Shown piece after piece: positions 37,090-47,536 of a stretch of DNA of 64,000 nt. The notes under the pieces are model-generated. The model was not told the DNA's origin. It did not search any database and was given only the letters and a program-made list of their open reading frames with translations. Source of the stretch: Daucus carota subsp. sativus (lineage: Eukaryota > Streptophyta > Magnoliopsida > Apiales > Apiaceae); the NCBI RefSeq assembly GCF_001625215.2, contig NC_030381.2:5419131-5483130 (forward strand), read 5' to 3'. Made by a program: the position numbers and the translations under genes. Within the stretch, counting starts at the first letter, position 1. The number at the start of each line of letters is the position of its first letter.

Positions 37090-39970
37090 ACTACTGAGCA
37101 GCATTGCCTTGGAAAAGACCCTCCCTGATTTGTGAGGCTATGTCTTTCACTACACCAGGTCCATGTGGGACAAAAAAGGCAGATGACTTTGAGGATGCAC
37201 CCTTTCACTTCTGAAGCAAAGTACCCTTTTTCCCTTGTCAAGCTTTGCTAGGATACTGAAAATAAGACAATGTTAGTAACTCATCTTGATTGTAATTTGT
37301 AATCAAGAATCATTATCAAAAGAAACCCACCTTCTTAAAAAGAACAATTCTCAACTCAAAGCTTTGGTTCTTAGCAGAAATGTTTGGAAAAAAAAAAGAT
37401 GTAAATGTCTGGCTACGAAAGATGGACCAGACAAAGAGTATCAGATTTTTACTTTTTTAATTGAAATTTGATGTGTGACATGGCCTTTGCAGTATTATCA
37501 TTAAACTAGAATAGACATATAGCCAGTGCCCAGTATATATTAGGAAGGCAAAAACATCTTGTTTTTTTAGTTTTCAAATTAAATAAAGTTTAAGAATATA
37601 GATTATAATGAGAAATTTCAACAGAGATCTTCCCAAATCAGCAGTAGGATTTAAGATCCGAAATTTTAATTCAACAAGAAATGTAATAACAGATTTTTAC
37701 ACACTGCACCTTTTTATAATACAATTTGTCTAATAATCAATAATTATGACATCTAGCATTTGAAACTATAACTAGCTGCAGCCAGAGAGCTCAGAAAGAA
37801 ATGGGCTTCATAATATAGGCATCTAAAGCTCTTCATATGTACTAGGTGATATTAAGGATTATAACTTAACCAGCATCCCATCAAGTGTATCTCAATTTAG
37901 ACAAGATTAAATAAAAAAAATATTTCAGAGTACTAAAATAACTGGCCGTAAGATCTATCTTCAGAGTTGTCAGACTTACTTGATATATTTCTTGTTATTT
38001 TTGATTTTGTGTTAGTCTTCCCGGGATGATGCATGGTAGATGAGGCAGTGATATATGCATAATTGTCTAATTGCAAAAGCCCCTGAAATCTAAAAACTTA
38101 GGCCGAGTATAGTAAACAGAATTGAACCTATGATCTGCATAATAACAAAATGCCTAAGTAAGAACACTTTTGGCAGAACACTTGACATGTTATAACAATC
38201 CGCCAAGCAATGAGAAGAATAACTTCTTACTCGTAAATATTATATCTCTCACCTAATGCAGGTCTGGTGATGGTGAGACTTCATACAATGCACTGCGGTA
38301 CCAATTTGTTGCAGCCTCATTTCCTGGTTAACTTCCTAACACTTAAAATGGCTTTATCAACCATTATATATTACCTTTCCTTGATAATTGAGATTTTCAA
38401 AATTTACATAAATATTTTAATTAACTAATTTATTTTTATGAACTCTACTCTTACATAATGAGTACCAATAGTGTCGCATCTAGGATATCTGTTACATTTG
38501 TTTTTTGTGTTGGAAAAAGTTGATACATAAATATAATTGGCAATCTGGCACTAGCTACTCAATTAATATCATATTTGACCTAGAAAACACATACCTTCTT
38601 CCTGCCAGTATGGATACATATCTTGTGCAGCATCAAATTCTACCTGATTTATCTTTGCAACATGATTATATATCAGAACTGAAGTTTGAAAATGAAAACC
38701 CACTATCGAATACTTTCAATAGGATATGAGCCAGTTGACAGAAGGAAAATGTTTCCTCTGTGCCAACTTTTTGTCTAAACCCCAAAAGGCTTTCAAATAA
38801 AATTTGAAATCAATATAAACCAAGATAAAAAATATAAGACCACGCGGCATAGAATATTGCAAAAACTCTCATTATTCAGTATAATTAAAACAACTAAGAT
38901 CCTCTCTAGTAGAGTTGCCAACCATTGACAGATCATCATATATATTATATATATTTTAGCAACTTAATTCATACCTGAAGGATGCAGAGTGTGGCCGATG
39001 TAACAGGGTCAGAAAAATCTCCTCCTGGAGGTACAACAGCACCAACGTTGCTGAGTGTGGCAGATGTTTCAGAAACTTTGCACAAGACCACTTTTCAAGC
39101 CACTCCCCATACTAAAACTAGTGACTTGAGTACACTATACTGGCTCCATTTTACAAGAATCAGTCGCTGACTTCCTCCAACTAATCCAAAATCGACCACA
39201 TAAAAAAAAAAAAAACAACATAGATGAGGATGTGAAAGCAAGAAACACGGCCCTAAACAACCATAATAAAGACTCTGTTAGATAAATAATAATAAACTTA
39301 ACAAATCTTTATTCATAACAAAAAAAACACACAGATAGAAGAGGGAAAGAGTGATGACCACCTAAGCAGTTGTGCACAGATTGGAGATATTAGCAGCAAA
39401 ATGAAATCCACGATTAGAGTTTTTAACACACATTAGCAATCCCTCTCTCAGACCTCTGAAAAAAAAGTAACAATACTAAATAAAGCAATTGAACTCTCTC
39501 ACTGATTCAAACCCAAAAATCTTAATTCGCAGCGGTCAATTGAGAAAACACTAATTACATAGTCACTAGGCAAATTACATGTAACACCCAACCTAGCTCA
39601 TATCAACCAAAAAATACAAATCTGTATCTTAATTAAAAAATAGGAATTACCATCCTGAAGAACAGAGAACTTGAACTGAGAACCAAAACCCCAACCGAAA
39701 AGTGATGTTGAAAACCAAAATCCCTAAATCGAGAACACTAAAAACTTAATTGCAGATGCCCAACTCCCCAAATCGAGAACTGAGATGTTGTGATGGAGAT
39801 GTGATGTTGAGAACTGAGCAAAAATCCCCAAATCGAGAACACCAAAACCCTAATTTGACCTGTGAGGTCAAGACTGTGAGGTGAGATGTTGAAATGGAGG
39901 TCGCGATTGTGAGGTGAGAGAGGTGAGAAAGTTGAGAGAGGTGAGAGTGTTTGTGAGGTCACGACTGGAT
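37090..39970 (-). other. Possible captured gene remnant in the CACTA element
   Basis: On the minus strand, 39970-39660 looks like a plant leader (CT-rich, AATTAGGGTTTT). 39080-38978 reads as an exon with a CAG/gtatga donor ([19 protein letters not shown]). 37210-37100 reads [19 protein letters not shown] up to a stop, but an in-frame TGA shortly upstream breaks it. No family recognised. It could be degenerate host sequence or part of a lost transposase gene. Confidence 0.3.
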
Positions 39971-40127
39971 GGTGAGTTCAGGAAATGGAGGTCGCGACTG
40001 AGGTGAGTGGTGAGAGCGGCCAGATTGTTTGCCTGAGAGGTGTAGGTGTTTGTTTAAAATGTGTGTGTTTGAAATTTCACTGGGCGGAGTTTTACCCGCT
40101 TAACATTTCACCATCTGATATGAATTA

Positions 40128-40362
40128 CTCCCTCCGTCTCATTTTAACTGCTTTTGACTTTTTTACACGTATTTTAAGGTGTTAAAAAAATCACATCTAA
40201 ACATAATTATTGTTTATAAAATTTATATCAAATAAAAGTTTAGAATCTAAACTTTTATTTGATATAAGAATTAAATCTTTTTATTGAGCGTAGATACTAT
40301 TTTTTTACACCTCAATATACGTGTCAAATAGTCAAACATCAGTTAAAATGGGACGGAGGGAG
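40128..40362. mobile_element. Stowaway-like MITE inside the CACTA element
   Basis: Ends CTCCCTCCGTCTC and GGGACGGAGGGAG with TA on both sides (40126-40127, 40363-40364); 235 bp; centre is a palindrome of AAAAGTTTAGA words. Three classes are thus nested: MITE in CACTA in retrotransposon. Confidence 0.9.
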
Positions 40363-41340
40363 TATAAATTATAAATTATATATATTTAATTTTAGGTTTT
40401 TAATTTAAATTATAAATGATCTATACGTGAGAAATACTTACTTCTACTTAAATTATATATTATATATTAATATAATAAGTCAAATATTATACTTTTTTTT
40501 TTGTTAAGTTTTTATGTAAGAAATATCAGAATATAAATATCTATGTACGATACTTGATTATATATATAATTTTTCTAATTATATAAAAAAAAATTTAACT
40601 TTAATGCAACACTAGTGTTGCATGATATTGCACCTCGCAACACTATTGTGGCGGCGCAACACAACATACATGTCTAATGCAATACTGTCTAAGGGAGTGT
40701 TGCATAAGATCACTAGGACAGAGCTAACGAAACACTAGGAGTGCAACACTTTACAAAACGCGTTGCATATGAGCACTTATGGTGTAGTGTTGGTAAGTAT
40801 ATTATTATTCTCTGCCCCTTTATTTTATAGGCTTCGGACGTGATTTTAACTTGTCTAGTTTTGTGCAGGCTTCTCCCTGGGCGGCGGCAGTGACTGATAA
40901 AGTCCAGGACATGCAGAAGCAGATGGCCGGGGTCAACGCCCTCACTATCAGGGCCAATCTTGCTGAAGACACCCTGGCGGCTTTAAAGACCGAGCTGGAT
41001 GCCGCCCACCAGGATATAAAAGACCTTCGGGAGTCGGAAGGTCGACTGAAGGGTCAGGTCGATACTCTGACAAGGAGGGTCCAGCGTCGGAACCTGGCCC
41101 TGAAGGCTGCTCGTCGAAGGGAGAAGAAGACGAAGAAGATTCTGGAGAAGACCGAGGATCGGTTCCTCGAGATCGGGTACGACGAGGCGGTTCGTCGGGC
41201 TCACAAGGAAGGCCTGGATCATAAGCTTCTTCTGGATGAAGGTGCTTCGGATCCGGTCGGCCGTGATGATCCGGACGAGCCTCTGGTCGTTTCTTCTGAT
41301 CCCGAGACTGATTACTCGGAGTAGTTTTCGGTAGTTTGCT

Positions 41341-41706
41341 TGCCTTCGGGCTTTTATTTGTAAAAACGTTCTGCCTTCGGGCTTGTACAAATGTTTCGCC
41401 TTCGGGCTTTTAATTAATTTTGCCTTCGGTCCTGCTTTCAATGCTTGGTTTATCTCCATACATGTATCTTTTTCCGATGTATATCTTCGATAACGTTTAG
41501 ATAATGCCGATGTATGTCTTTGACTTAAATCGTCTCCATACATGTCCTAAATGTCGTATTTCTTAGGCCGAGCGATCGGTCTCAACACAAAGGTAGTGAA
41601 TTTTTTACATGTTGTATGTCTCTGACCGAAGAGTCTCGATACATGTTTATTTTAAATTCAAGTTAATGTTATGTATGTCTCTGACCGAAGAGTCTCGATA
41701 CATGTT
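41341..41706. repeat. Short tandem-like repeats between the two convergent genes
   Basis: Four degenerate units with GCCTTCGGGCTT (41341-41430) and two copies of a 34 bp unit with CTCTGACCGAAGAGTCTCG (about 41616-41649 and 41672-41705). They lie between the stop of the antisense gene and the end of gag-pol and could be in either transcript's 3' region. Confidence 0.6.
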
Positions 41707-42044
41707 ATCATAATTTTCAAGTTGTATATCTTTAGCCTAGACATCGGCTTCAGCACAATGCCTCTGGATTCCCCCAATATTTGGAGATTGTTACTATGTT
41801 TAAGTTAGGAATTCGATCGGCCCCATTTAGAGATAGAAACAATCGTGCAAATATTTAGGTTAATTATGACCAGCTCCTTCGGTCCCGTGATTTTTATCAG
41901 GTTGCCCCGAATGACGGGATCAGTCGGAGTGTTTTAACAAGTTGAATTAACTCAAAAAATTTGTAGGAGTTTTTATTCATTGTAAGGGAAGCAATTACAT
42001 AATTGTAAGGAAGTACTGAAAGTAAAATGTTCGGACGGGAAGCC

Positions 42045-45000
42045 TTACTGATAATATTTCCGAAGCTGGGAAGCATGCCAAGTGTTCTTAATGGGGCTTC
42101 CATCCGGAGTGGCAAGTTTGTACGTTCCCGGCCGAACTATCTCAACCACAGTGTATGGGCCTTCCCAATTTGGCATAAGTTTTCCTTGCTTCGTCGGCAT
42201 GGAAGTAGCCAAGTCTCGAAGAACCATGTCCCCAACTCTGAAAGAACGTTTTCGGATACCCGAATCATAATATTGAGATGCTTGCTGTTGGTATCGGACG
42301 TTCCTCTGATGGGCGGCCTCTCTTTCTTCTTCTAGGAGGTCCAGGTTGCCTCGGAGTCCATTTTCATTAGTATCGGGATTGAAGACCTGGGTTCGGTAAG
42401 ATTCCAGGCCAACCTCAACCGGGGCAAGCGAGTCGGTCCCGTAAGCTAACCGAAATGGCGTTTCTCCCGTCGAGGAGCGAGGAGTGGTTCGGTATGCCCA
42501 CAAGACCCAAGGGAGCTCTTCGGCCCATAACCCCTTAGCTTCTCCAAGGCGCTTCTTAATTCCGTGAAAGATGATCTTGTTAGCTGCCTCAATCGCCCCG
42601 TTCCCTTGGGGATGACCGACCGAGCTGAATCTCTGTTGAATGCCGAAGCTGGCCAAGAATTCCTTAAACTTTTTCCCAACAAACTGAGTGCCGTTATCGG
42701 ACACACACACCATCGGTATTCCGAACCTTACAATTATCTGCTCCAGGAAGAATTTCTTGGCAGCCTGTTCGGTGATAGCTGAAAGTGGTCGGGCTTCGAC
42801 CCACTTTGTCATGTAATCAATGGCCACTATGCAATATCTGGCTTGCCGGGTGCTGGTCGGTAGGATTCCAACTATGTCGATGGCCCACATGGAGAAAGGG
42901 ATTGGGCTGAGGACCGAAGTCATTTCTTCCGGGGGTTGCTTCGGAACATTGCTGTGGATTTGACACTGTCGGCATTTCTTTGAATAGTTGGCCGCATCTT
43001 CTCTGAGGGTTGGCCAAAAGAATCCCTGTCGGAGTATCTTTAGGGCTAGGGATCGGCCGGCCAGATGTTCGCCGCAGATGCCTCCATGAACTGTCTCCAG
43101 GGCCAGAAGTTGTTCCTCTGAATCTAAGCATCGGAGCAGGGGCTGAGAGACTGATCGCCTAAAGAGTCGGCCCCCGATCAGTGTGTAGCTAGCTGCTCGG
43201 TACTTTATCTTTTGGGCTTCCTTCTTCTCTAAGGGCAAGAACCCCTTTTCTAAGTATGCTCTGATGGGGGTCATCCAATTTATGCCTTGATGAATCTCCA
43301 GGCAAGCTTTCTTGTCGACCGAAGGCATTCTCACCTCCGTCAAGTAGATGGACCCCGTCAAATTCTGTGTTTCGGCCGAGGCTAAACGAGAGAGAGCATC
43401 AGCGCGGCCATTGTCCTCCCGACCGATGGCGCTTAGTTCAAATGTTTCGAAAAACTGAGTTTGTTCCCGTACTTTAGCGGCGTAAGCCTTCGTTCGGGGC
43501 TCCTTCTGTTCATACTCCCCAGAGAAGTGCTTGACAACCAGCATGGAGTCACTGAAGGCCCTTAAATGCCTTACTTCCAGATTTTTCGCTAGACCCATGC
43601 CTGCCAAGAGGGCTTCGTACTCGGCCTCATTGTTGGTCAAAGGGAAAGTGAACCGGATGGCTTGACAAATCTCAAATCCATCGGGACTAGAAAGGATCAA
43701 TCCGGCCCCACACTTTGACCCGGCCACCGACCCATCCACAAACAACTTCCACTTTCCTGGAGTCCGGATGAGCTGTTCCTTCGGCTCCAAGTCCTTCGGC
43801 CCGGAAAAGATGCACTCCACCATGAAGTCAACCAAGGCTTGGGCTTTAATTGCTGTTCGGGGAACGTACTCTAAGTCGTATTCCCCCAATTCTACAGACC
43901 AGGCGACGACTCTGCCCGAAGCCTCTGGTCGGCTGAGGATCTTCTTCAAAGGTTGGTCGGTGACCACTTGTATCGTTCGCCCCTGGAAGTAGTGTCGCAA
44001 TTTTCGGGAGGCCATGACCAGCCCATATGCGAACTTCTCGGCATTCGGGTATCGGGTTTCGGCATCCCTCAGCATATGAGACACATAGAAGACCGGATGT
44101 TGGTTCTTCTCGTGCTCCTTCACTAAGACCGCACCAAGGGTTCGGTCAGTTACTGCTAAGTACAGCTGGAGGGTCTCCTTAGGATCGGGCCTCAGCAATA
44201 GAGGGGCTCTAACCAGATATTCCTTTATTTCTTCGAAGGCCTTTATGTAGTTCGGCCCCCACTCAAAATTCTTGGCTCCCTTCAAAACTTCAAAAAATGG
44301 GAGCGCCTTTTCTGCCGACCGAGAGATGAACCTTCGGAGGGCTGCCAGTCGCCCGGTTAGCTTCTGAATGTCCCGAATGGTCTTCGGGGCTTCCATTTCT
44401 AATACTGCCCTTATTTTTTCAGGATTCGCCTCGATCCCCCTTGCGCTGACCATATACCCTAGGAACTTGCCACTACAAACCCCGAAGGTGCACTTGGCGG
44501 GGTTGATCTTCATGTTGTTCCGTCTTAGGGTCTCAAAGCATTCCTTGAGGTCATCGGCATGATCTCGAAACAAGGACTTTACTATCATATCATCGACGTA
44601 GAATTCCATGTTTCGGCCTATCTGATCGGCGAAGACTTTATTCACCATCCTTTGAAAAGTGGCCCCCGCATTTTTCAGACCGAAGGGCATCTTGATGTAA
44701 GCATAGGTTCCCTTCGGGGTGATGAATGCTGTCTTAGGAATATCCTCGGCATTCATGGCGATCTGATGATAGCCTGAAAATGCGTCTAAAAAGCTGAGTA
44801 TTTGATAGCCAGAGGTGGCATCTATCAGCTGATCGATGTTCGGCAGAGGGTAGTGATCCTTCGGGCAATTCTTGTTGAGGTCGGTATAATCGACACACAT
44901 TCTCCACTTGTTGTTTGACTTTTTGACCACCACCACATTTGCCAACCACTCTGGATACTCGATTTCTTCAATGAACTTGGCCTCCAGTAACTTCTCCACT

Positions 45001-47486
45001 TCGGCCTCAATCACCTTCTGCCTCTCCACAGCGAAGTTCCTCTTCTTTTGCTTAACGGGCACAGCCTGTGGATGAACATTTAGCCTGTGCCGAGCGATCG
45101 ACTCATCCAACCCCGGCATATCCTCGGGCCCCCAGGCAAAAACATCATGGTAGCGACGGACCACATCAATCACTTTTTCCTTCAACCCTGGTTCCATATC
45201 TTTACCGATCCGAACCATTTTTCCCGAGCATCCTGCATATAATTCCACCTCTTCGGTTTCAGTGCCCGGTTCGGCTATCGGGTTTGAGAGATCATTTCCA
45301 AACTTCTCCAACTCAATATGTAGGGCATGGCCGCTGCCCCCAGGACCATCTTCGGTTCGGCGCCGTTTGTTTCCTTCGGCGCCACCTAGATCCTTATCTT
45401 TCTCCAAGTCTTCCAGCATAATGATCCTAGCTGCCTTCTGATCACCTCTCATCTCTCCCACCCCCTTTTCGGTCGGGAACTTCAACTTAAGATGGGGAAT
45501 AGAGGCAATGGCTTCGAAAGCAGTGAGAACAGGTCTCCCCAAGATGGCATTGAAGGGACTCTCGACTCGGACCACATAGAACTTGACCTGTTTTTCCACA
45601 GTATAAGGAGATTTTCCGAGCAATAAGGGCAAGTGGATCGTACCTTCGATCGGGACCGGCTGGTTGCCGAAACCATAGAGGGGTGCCTCATAGCAGGTAT
45701 CGATCTGCTTGCCTTCCAGGTTCATCTTCTGGTAGGTGTTGTAGTAGAGGACGTTAACAGAACTTCCCCCGTCAACCAGAACCTTCCAGATCTTGTTTTG
45801 GCCGATCACGGGATTAATGACCAACGGATCCTCGTGCGGCAGCATAACATCCTCATAATCTTCTTGTGAAAACATTATAGGATACGACTGTTTGGTGGAG
45901 TTGATGCTATAGAGGTTGTAGACCTGTCGGGCGTACTTCTTCTTAGCCGTTTTGCTACTTCGGTCCAGAATTGTTCCCCCGAAAATCGTTCGGACCTCAC
46001 CTCTGTACCTCTCGCCTTCTTCGGGCGCCTTCCCTTTATCTTCTTTGGGACCCAACCGATCCCTCAGATCCTTAACATACTGGTTCAAATCACCAGCCTT
46101 GACCATCCTCTCTATTAACTTCTTCAAGTGGTAGCATTCATCGGTATTATGCCCGTTGTCCCGATGATAGTCACAATACTTATCAGAGTTCTTCTTGTAA
46201 TCTGGGATCTTCATCTTCGGTGGCCGAACGAATCCTGGTTTCCCTTTAATTTCGTTAAGAATCTTGGAGACAGATGTATTCAGAGGAGTGAACACAGTGC
46301 TGTCTCTATCCCTCCTTCGTTCGGCCCCCCTATCCAGCTTTTCCTCCCTTTCATCTCTCCTGCCTCGGTGGCCATCATTTCTTTTTCCCCTGCCGTCCGA
46401 ACGGGAACTGTACCGATCATCTTTCCGGTCGCTCTTGTGTCCCCCAATGGATTCCATCTTCCTTCTGATGCTTTCCCCCCGCAAATAGATGTCATTCAGC
46501 GACTTGGGGGGTATGTCGTATAAAGATGATCGGAGCTTCTTACCCTTCACCGGATCCAGACCTGCCGTCAGGAACCCTGCAGCCTTTACCTTATCCAGGT
46601 TAGTGACCATCCCAGCTTCTTCTTTGAACCTGGCCAAGTAATCGCCTAACTCCTCGTTAGGTCTCTGTCGGCAGTGAATAAGGGCTTCTGTATCCTTCTC
46701 CCTTCGGCACAAGTGAGAGTAGTGCCTCAAGAACTTACGTTTCAATTGATCATAAGAACTGACCGACCTTGGTCGCAGGGATCGGTACCACATCGTCGCG
46801 GATCCCTTCAGGTAGGTCTTGAACATCTTGCATAGCATGATGTCGCAATGCCCCATTCCAGTCATCAAGGATTCGTATTTGTCGCAGTGGTCGATCGGGT
46901 CGCCCTTCCCGTTAAATTCATTCATCTTCGGGAACTGTCTACCCGGGGGCGGCCGATATTGCTCGATCTCCTCGACTATGACTGGCTCATGGGTCAACGT
47001 CTTGTCCCCAAACATGGCCTTCTCCATTCGGCGAAGTCGGTCCCTAACGTGGGGACCTTCGTCTCCTTCGGTGTCCGAAGGTGTGACATGCCTGTGACGA
47101 GGCCCTCGGGAATGCGACTCGGAGTCCGAAGACCCGTCTTGGTCTTCCCGATTCCTCTTCTTATTTCCTTCGCCTTCCGGCACTCGATCTCCTTCGGCCT
47201 CCAAGGCCTCTCGGAGGGCTCTCTCTTGGAGCTCAATCTCTTCCCTTTGTAGCTGGAGGGCCTTCAGCCGGAGTTCGTCGGCTTCCCTCTTCTTGGCTAG
47301 TCGGGCAGCTTCTTGCTCTTTGGTCTTGGAAGATTGGGCTTTAGCAGCCTGCTCTTCTCGCCATTTCAACAGCATCTGCTGTTGTTCTTCGGGGGTGGGC
47401 AACAGCCCTTCGGGACTATTGCCAAAGTCGAAACCTGGGTTTGGGTTGGAGGTATTTCCAGTGGTTTGTTCGGTTGTGTTTGTCAT
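42045..47486 (-). CDS. Gag-Pol polyprotein of the Tat-lineage retrotransposon
   Basis: One open frame of 1813 residues without stop or shift. Gag core about 183-330; a variant zinc knuckle C-x2-H-x4-H-x4-C at 438-451; protease motif VDGGSS with Asp572; reverse transcriptase with VDYTDLN (Asp866) and YVDD (963-966); first RNase H around Asp1114; second RNase H starting FVDGS (Asp1251), the extra domain that marks the Tat branch; integrase zinc region about 1468-1510 and catalytic Asp1537, Asp1597 and Glu1633 with the 35-residue spacing. No chromodomain; it ends shortly after the integrase tail. The ATG at 47486 is 50 bp from the LTR edge, so the leader is short. All key residues are present, so the protein could be active; this copy's expression is unknown. 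Confidence 0.95.
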   Translation of the reverse strand: MTNTTEQTTGNTSNPNPGFDFGNSPEGLLPTPEEQQQMLLKWREEQAAKAQSSKTKEQEAARLAKKREADELRLKALQLQREEIELQERALREALEAEGDRVPEGEGNKKRNREDQDGSSDSESHSRGPRHRHVTPSDTEGDEGPHVRDRLRRMEKAMFGDKTLTHEPVIVEEIEQYRPPPGRQFPKMNEFNGKGDPIDHCDKYESLMTGMGHCDIMLCKMFKTYLKGSATMWYRSLRPRSVSSYDQLKRKFLRHYSHLCRREKDTEALIHCRQRPNEELGDYLARFKEEAGMVTNLDKVKAAGFLTAGLDPVKGKKLRSSLYDIPPKSLNDIYLRGESIRRKMESIGGHKSDRKDDRYSSRSDGRGKRNDGHRGRRDEREEKLDRGAERRRDRDSTVFTPLNTSVSKILNEIKGKPGFVRPPKMKIPDYKKNSDKYCDYHRDNGHNTDECYHLKKLIERMVKAGDLNQYVKDLRDRLGPKEDKGKAPEEGERYRGEVRTIFGGTILDRSSKTAKKKYARQVYNLYSINSTKQSYPIMFSQEDYEDVMLPHEDPLVINPVIGQNKIWKVLVDGGSSVNVLYYNTYQKMNLEGKQIDTCYEAPLYGFGNQPVPIEGTIHLPLLLGKSPYTVEKQVKFYVVRVESPFNAILGRPVLTAFEAIASIPHLKLKFPTEKGVGEMRGDQKAARIIMLEDLEKDKDLGGAEGNKRRRTEDGPGGSGHALHIELEKFGNDLSNPIAEPGTETEEVELYAGCSGKMVRIGKDMEPGLKEKVIDVVRRYHDVFAWGPEDMPGLDESIARHRLNVHPQAVPVKQKKRNFAVERQKVIEAEVEKLLEAKFIEEIEYPEWLANVVVVKKSNNKWRMCVDYTDLNKNCPKDHYPLPNIDQLIDATSGYQILSFLDAFSGYHQIAMNAEDIPKTAFITPKGTYAYIKMPFGLKNAGATFQRMVNKVFADQIGRNMEFYVDDMIVKSLFRDHADDLKECFETLRRNNMKINPAKCTFGVCSGKFLGYMVSARGIEANPEKIRAVLEMEAPKTIRDIQKLTGRLAALRRFISRSAEKALPFFEVLKGAKNFEWGPNYIKAFEEIKEYLVRAPLLLRPDPKETLQLYLAVTDRTLGAVLVKEHEKNQHPVFYVSHMLRDAETRYPNAEKFAYGLVMASRKLRHYFQGRTIQVVTDQPLKKILSRPEASGRVVAWSVELGEYDLEYVPRTAIKAQALVDFMVECIFSGPKDLEPKEQLIRTPGKWKLFVDGSVAGSKCGAGLILSSPDGFEICQAIRFTFPLTNNEAEYEALLAGMGLAKNLEVRHLRAFSDSMLVVKHFSGEYEQKEPRTKAYAAKVREQTQFFETFELSAIGREDNGRADALSRLASAETQNLTGSIYLTEVRMPSVDKKACLEIHQGINWMTPIRAYLEKGFLPLEKKEAQKIKYRAASYTLIGGRLFRRSVSQPLLRCLDSEEQLLALETVHGGICGEHLAGRSLALKILRQGFFWPTLREDAANYSKKCRQCQIHSNVPKQPPEEMTSVLSPIPFSMWAIDIVGILPTSTRQARYCIVAIDYMTKWVEARPLSAITEQAAKKFFLEQIIVRFGIPMVCVSDNGTQFVGKKFKEFLASFGIQQRFSSVGHPQGNGAIEAANKIIFHGIKKRLGEAKGLWAEELPWVLWAYRTTPRSSTGETPFRLAYGTDSLAPVEVGLESYRTQVFNPDTNENGLRGNLDLLEEEREAAHQRNVRYQQQASQYYDSGIRKRSFRVGDMVLRDLATSMPTKQGKLMPNWEGPYTVVEIVRPGTYKLATPDGSPIKNTWHASQLRKYYQ

Positions 47487-47516
47487 GGTGTTGATTTATG
47501 AGAAATTCTACTTGCA

Positions 47517-47535
47517 GTTCCCACAGACGGCGCCA
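47517..47535 (-). other. Primer-binding site
   Basis: TGGCGCCGTCTGTGGGAAC on the minus strand starts one base inside the 5' LTR. TGG at the 5' end fits a tRNA 3' CCA; the tRNA species was not determined. Confidence 0.75.
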
Positions 47536-47536
47536 A

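Larger units (their letters stand above)
36459..40789. mobile_element. CACTA (En/Spm-type) transposon, non-autonomous
   Basis: Ends CACTACGCCATAAGTGCTC and, reversed, CACTACACCATAAGTGCTC, one mismatch in about 30 bp, and a 3 bp target duplication TTG (36456-36458 and 40790-40792). Both subterminal regions carry many TGCAACAC/GTGTTGCA words, as expected for transposase-binding repeats of CACTA elements. No long frame for a transposase is present in its 4.3 kb. It is nested in the antisense gene of the retrotransposon. Confidence 0.93.
35215..41324 (+). pseudogene. Antisense gene of the Tat element, split by a CACTA insertion
   Basis: Coding exons 35215-35938, 36031-36458 and 40869-41324 are all in phase, with GT-AG borders, and would encode about 535 residues if the CACTA transposon (36459-40789) and its TTG duplication were absent. 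The N-terminal part (about 30-215) resembles the putative gypsy-type transposon domain (Pfam PF04195) found in plant retroelements (segment GFRLPMLPLLKKLLKQTG). The middle is Lys/Ala/Glu-rich and the last exon is a long charged coiled coil. The gene runs against gag-pol and ends 720 bp from its 3' end, tail to tail. Extra antisense frames have been described in Tat elements; their role is unknown. The insertion in exon 2 stops the frame within the transposon, so this copy is called broken. Confidence 0.8.
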
